From NCBI RefSeq assembly GCF_023715445.1, contig NZ_JAMBOD010000001.1:62001-126000 (forward strand): a stretch of DNA of 64,000 nt. Reading direction: 5' to 3'. Made by a program: the position numbers and the translations under genes. Each line of letters begins with the position of its first letter. Positions within the stretch are counted from its first letter, which is position 1. Below the pieces are notes generated by a model. That model did not search any database and was not told the DNA's origin. It was given only the letters and a program-made list of their open reading frames with translations. The DNA is from Fictibacillus nanhaiensis (lineage in GTDB: Bacteria; Bacillota; Bacilli; Bacillales; Fictibacillaceae). This document shows, piece by piece, positions 61,912 through 64,000 of the stretch.

Positions 61912-64000
61912 GCTGTTTAATATTTCGTTTTGAATAAGGCAGCCACCAGTTCCAATGTCCCAGCAGCTTCATAAGGGAAGGCACAAGTATCATCCTGACT
62001 ATAGTTGCATCAATAAAAATAGCTAAAGCTATTGCAATTCCAATCTGTTTAACTGGCATCACATCTGTAAATGCAAAAGAACCTGTGATTACTATCATGA
62101 TAGCCGCTGCAGATGTAATGATCTTTGATGTGGAAGTCAAACCGTGTAATGTAGCTTTATCATTGTCGGCGGTTTCTTCATATATTTCTTGTATTCTTGA
62201 GATCAAGAACACCTCATAGTCCATACTTAATCCAAAAACAATACCAAAAGTAAATACAGGAATCATTAAGCCGATCTCAACAGGTTCCATGATTGTTCCG
62301 CTTTGGAAGATCCATACAAGAATACCGAAAGTGGCTGCTAAACTTAGCATGTTCATAAGTATTGCTTTTAGCGGTATAAAAACAGACCTGAATGCAATCA
62401 TAAGTATGAAAAAAGTAGCAGCAAGTACAACAGCTAATCCGTAAGGTGCTTTTTCAATAATTTCATCAAAAATTTCTTGATTAAACTTTGTTGTTCCGCC
62501 AATCGTTAAAGAAAGACCTTCATATTTCTTTTCCCATTCCTTGACAAACTGTTTTGCTGTATCACCAGTTACATCAACCGATAGATATGTGCGAATGACA
62601 GCGGTTTGATCATTTATGAAAGGTTCTAAAACAGGAGATAATCGTTGTTTTCCTTGCTCTGTCTGTAGTACTTGGAATAGTTCAGTACTGTTTAACTGAT
62701 TTGTATAATCAAAAATTGATTCAGTTTTTGCAACCTCTTTTTCATCCTGAAGATCTTTAACTAACTGATCTAAAGATTTCATGGCATTTTTATCCTGTAA
62801 ATATGACTTTTCAGACTCAGCAACGATTAAAACTGGGTAAAGCTCGTCCTCACCAAAAGTCTTTTCGAACTTTTCAAATGCCGTTCTGGATTCATAATCC
62901 GGCGGTAAAGCTTCTGCTTCTGGAATTGAAAGTTTCATATCCTGAACAGGTGTAACCGAAAAACCAAGTAAAAGGGCTGCAAATAGTGTCATCATTACGG
63001 GACGTTTCATAACAAAGGATGCAAAAGAATGCCATACAGACCGTTGATTTTCTCTTGGTCTAAAAATTCTTAATGCGTTTACACGAGCACCAAGAACAGC
63101 AAGCAGAGCAGGCAGGAATGTCACAGCATTTAATACAGATAAAACGACAACAACCATTCCGCCTATCGCTACAGTTTTAAAGATATCGATATCGATAAGT
63201 AGCATTCCTGATAATCCTAAAAACACACATAAGCCTGAAAAGGCGATAGATCTTCCCGCTGTTTGCACCGAGATAACTGTCGCTTTTTCAACACCTTGAG
63301 CTAGTTCTTCTCTAAAGCGGTTCACGAGGAGCAGCGCAAAATCAATTCCTAATGCCAATCCAATCATTGGTACAACATTCAACAGAAAGATACTTACATT
63401 AGCTTCTAATCCGTAGAAGTATAAAAGTCCAAGAGAACTTGCTACACTAATTAATCCGATAATAATCGGCAGTCCAGCGGCAACAAGACCTCCAAATGCC
63501 AGCAGCAGTATTATAAGGGCAGCTGGAATTCCAATAGCTTCCGCTCTGGCTAAATCCTGTTGGCTTGCTGTATTCATATCCTCTGCAATAACAGGACCGC
63601 CTGTTAATGAAACAGAAACATCACCATCTTTGGGCAGTTTTTCTCTTATCTGTTCAATAGATTCTTTTAAATCATTGAAACTTTTATCAAAACGGATGGA
63701 AGCGAAAGCCACATGGTCTTTAATCATTTTATCAGGTGCATCATAAGGACTTTGAACACCTACAGCATCTTCAACATCCCTTACGGATTTTAGTGTATGA
63801 TCTACATACTGTTTATACTTATCATCATCAGTGTTATACTTTTTTGAATCAAAAACTAACATGACGGACGACTTAGGCTGATTAAACTTATCTTGAAGGG
63901 TATTCTCAACTTTTGAAAAAGACCCATCCATCTCAAAACCGCTTCCATTTAAGATGGAAGGAAGTTTAACTGCATAAAATCCTAATAGAATGGTAGTCAG
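61895..64000 (-). CDS. MMPL-family (RND-type) membrane transporter, 5' end beyond window
   Basis: This protein of the YdfJ/MmpL type has two repeats of a large extracellular loop followed by six helices. The visible 701 residues start in the first loop. The frame is open to base 64000 (LTTILLGFYAVKL at the edge), so the first helix is missing and the ATG at 63931 is not the start. Helix blocks such as VVPMIGLALGIDFALLLVNRFREE and FTFGIVFGLSMDYEVFLISRIQE carry the Asp-Tyr and Asp pairs used for proton coupling. Substrates of bacterial MMPL proteins are lipids, drugs or peptides; this one is unknown. A terminator covers the end. Confidence 0.9.
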   Translation of the reverse strand: MTTILLGFYAVKLPSILNGSGFEMDGSFSKVENTLQDKFNQPKSSVMLVFDSKKYNTDDDKYKQYVDHTLKSVRDVEDAVGVQSPYDAPDKMIKDHVAFASIRFDKSFNDLKESIEQIREKLPKDGDVSVSLTGGPVIAEDMNTASQQDLARAEAIGIPAALIILLLAFGGLVAAGLPIIIGLISVASSLGLLYFYGLEANVSIFLLNVVPMIGLALGIDFALLLVNRFREELAQGVEKATVISVQTAGRSIAFSGLCVFLGLSGMLLIDIDIFKTVAIGGMVVVVLSVLNAVTFLPALLAVLGARVNALRIFRPRENQRSVWHSFASFVMKRPVMMTLFAALLLGFSVTPVQDMKLSIPEAEALPPDYESRTAFEKFEKTFGEDELYPVLIVAESEKSYLQDKNAMKSLDQLVKDLQDEKEVAKTESIFDYTNQLNSTELFQVLQTEQGKQRLSPVLEPFINDQTAVIRTYLSVDVTGDTAKQFVKEWEKKYEGLSLTIGGTTKFNQEIFDEIIEKAPYGLAVVLAATFFILMIAFRSVFIPLKAILMNMLSLAATFGILVWIFQSGTIMEPVEIGLMIPVFTFGIVFGLSMDYEVFLISRIQEIYEETADNDKATLHGLTSTSKIITSAAAIMIVITGSFAFTDVMPVKQIGIAIALAIFIDATIVRMILVPSLMKLLGHWNWWLPYSKRNIKQRGTLL

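Noticed and set aside
61895..63931. MMPL protein starting at ATG 63931
   Set aside because: The frame stays open to the window edge and encodes the end of the first helix, so the true start is outside.

Overview
The window is one contiguous piece of a low-GC, endospore-forming Firmicute of the Bacillaceae. Four small acid-soluble spore protein genes (sspO, sspP, sspN, tlp), a YjcZ-like spore protein, DynA, CshA, bacilliredoxin, a 6S RNA and much Bacillus subtilis-like local gene order support this. A Fictibacillus- or Bacillus-like genus is my guess from gene content, not something proven here. No mobile element, rRNA, tRNA or CRISPR array was recognised. The first gene (selB) and the last gene (an MMPL transporter) run off the window edges.

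Region 1 (1-7170) is a selenium locus. It holds the C-terminal end of selB, then a SenB/GLT1D1-like glycosyltransferase one codon after the selB stop, then a phosphonate-type ABC transporter (binding lipoprotein, permease, ATPase). Convergent to these is selD, and divergent from selD are a SelW-like selenoprotein gene and selA. Two genes carry in-frame UGA codons read as selenocysteine: selD (GGUGCK active site, UGA at 5281-5283) and selW (CxxU motif, UGA at 5458-5460). Each has a hairpin directly downstream of the UGA. The genes together would cover selenium uptake, selenophosphate synthesis, Sec-tRNA synthesis, Sec insertion and at least one selenoprotein. The glycosyltransferase hints at a further, undescribed use of selenophosphate, namely selenosugar formation. 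tRNA-Sec was not found here.

Region 2 (7180-19910) is housekeeping and sporulation: sspP, sspO, aconitase behind a CcpC-like operator, an FbpB-like peptide, sspN, tlp, yneP/yneQ/yneR homologues, phosphatidylserine decarboxylase, a UDG-fold protein, an NhaC antiporter, the RNA helicase cshA, a phosphodiesterase and a GNAT acetyltransferase. Region 3 (20012-32406) holds the large two-module dynamin dynA, a divergent MurE-like ligase, aminotransferase PatA, an MFS exporter, zwf with a cyclase-family hydrolase, a rhodanese, a PHP phosphoesterase and a TRIC-type channel.

Region 4 (32507-42127) is a lysine/beta-lysine cluster: ablB (yodP), a PAS-containing sigma-54 activator, a near-consensus sigma-54 promoter, then kamA-yokU-yodT-yodS-yodR-yodQ and a second class III aminotransferase. 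Lysine 2,3-aminomutase makes beta-lysine. This is either acetylated by AblB to an osmolyte or degraded through the aminotransferase, CoA-transferase and deacylase genes.

Region 5 (42216-64000) holds two tandem paralogues of unknown function, small zinc-ribbon and hydrophilic proteins, 6S RNA, a ypcP-ypeP-ypgQ-like nuclease/RNase H block, ferredoxin, fhs, yycC, cvfB, an amino-acid permease, an acetate-type symporter with its DUF485 partner, an MgtC-family protein, an isochorismatase-family hydrolase, two SDR-type proteins, bacilliredoxin, plsY and an MMPL transporter.
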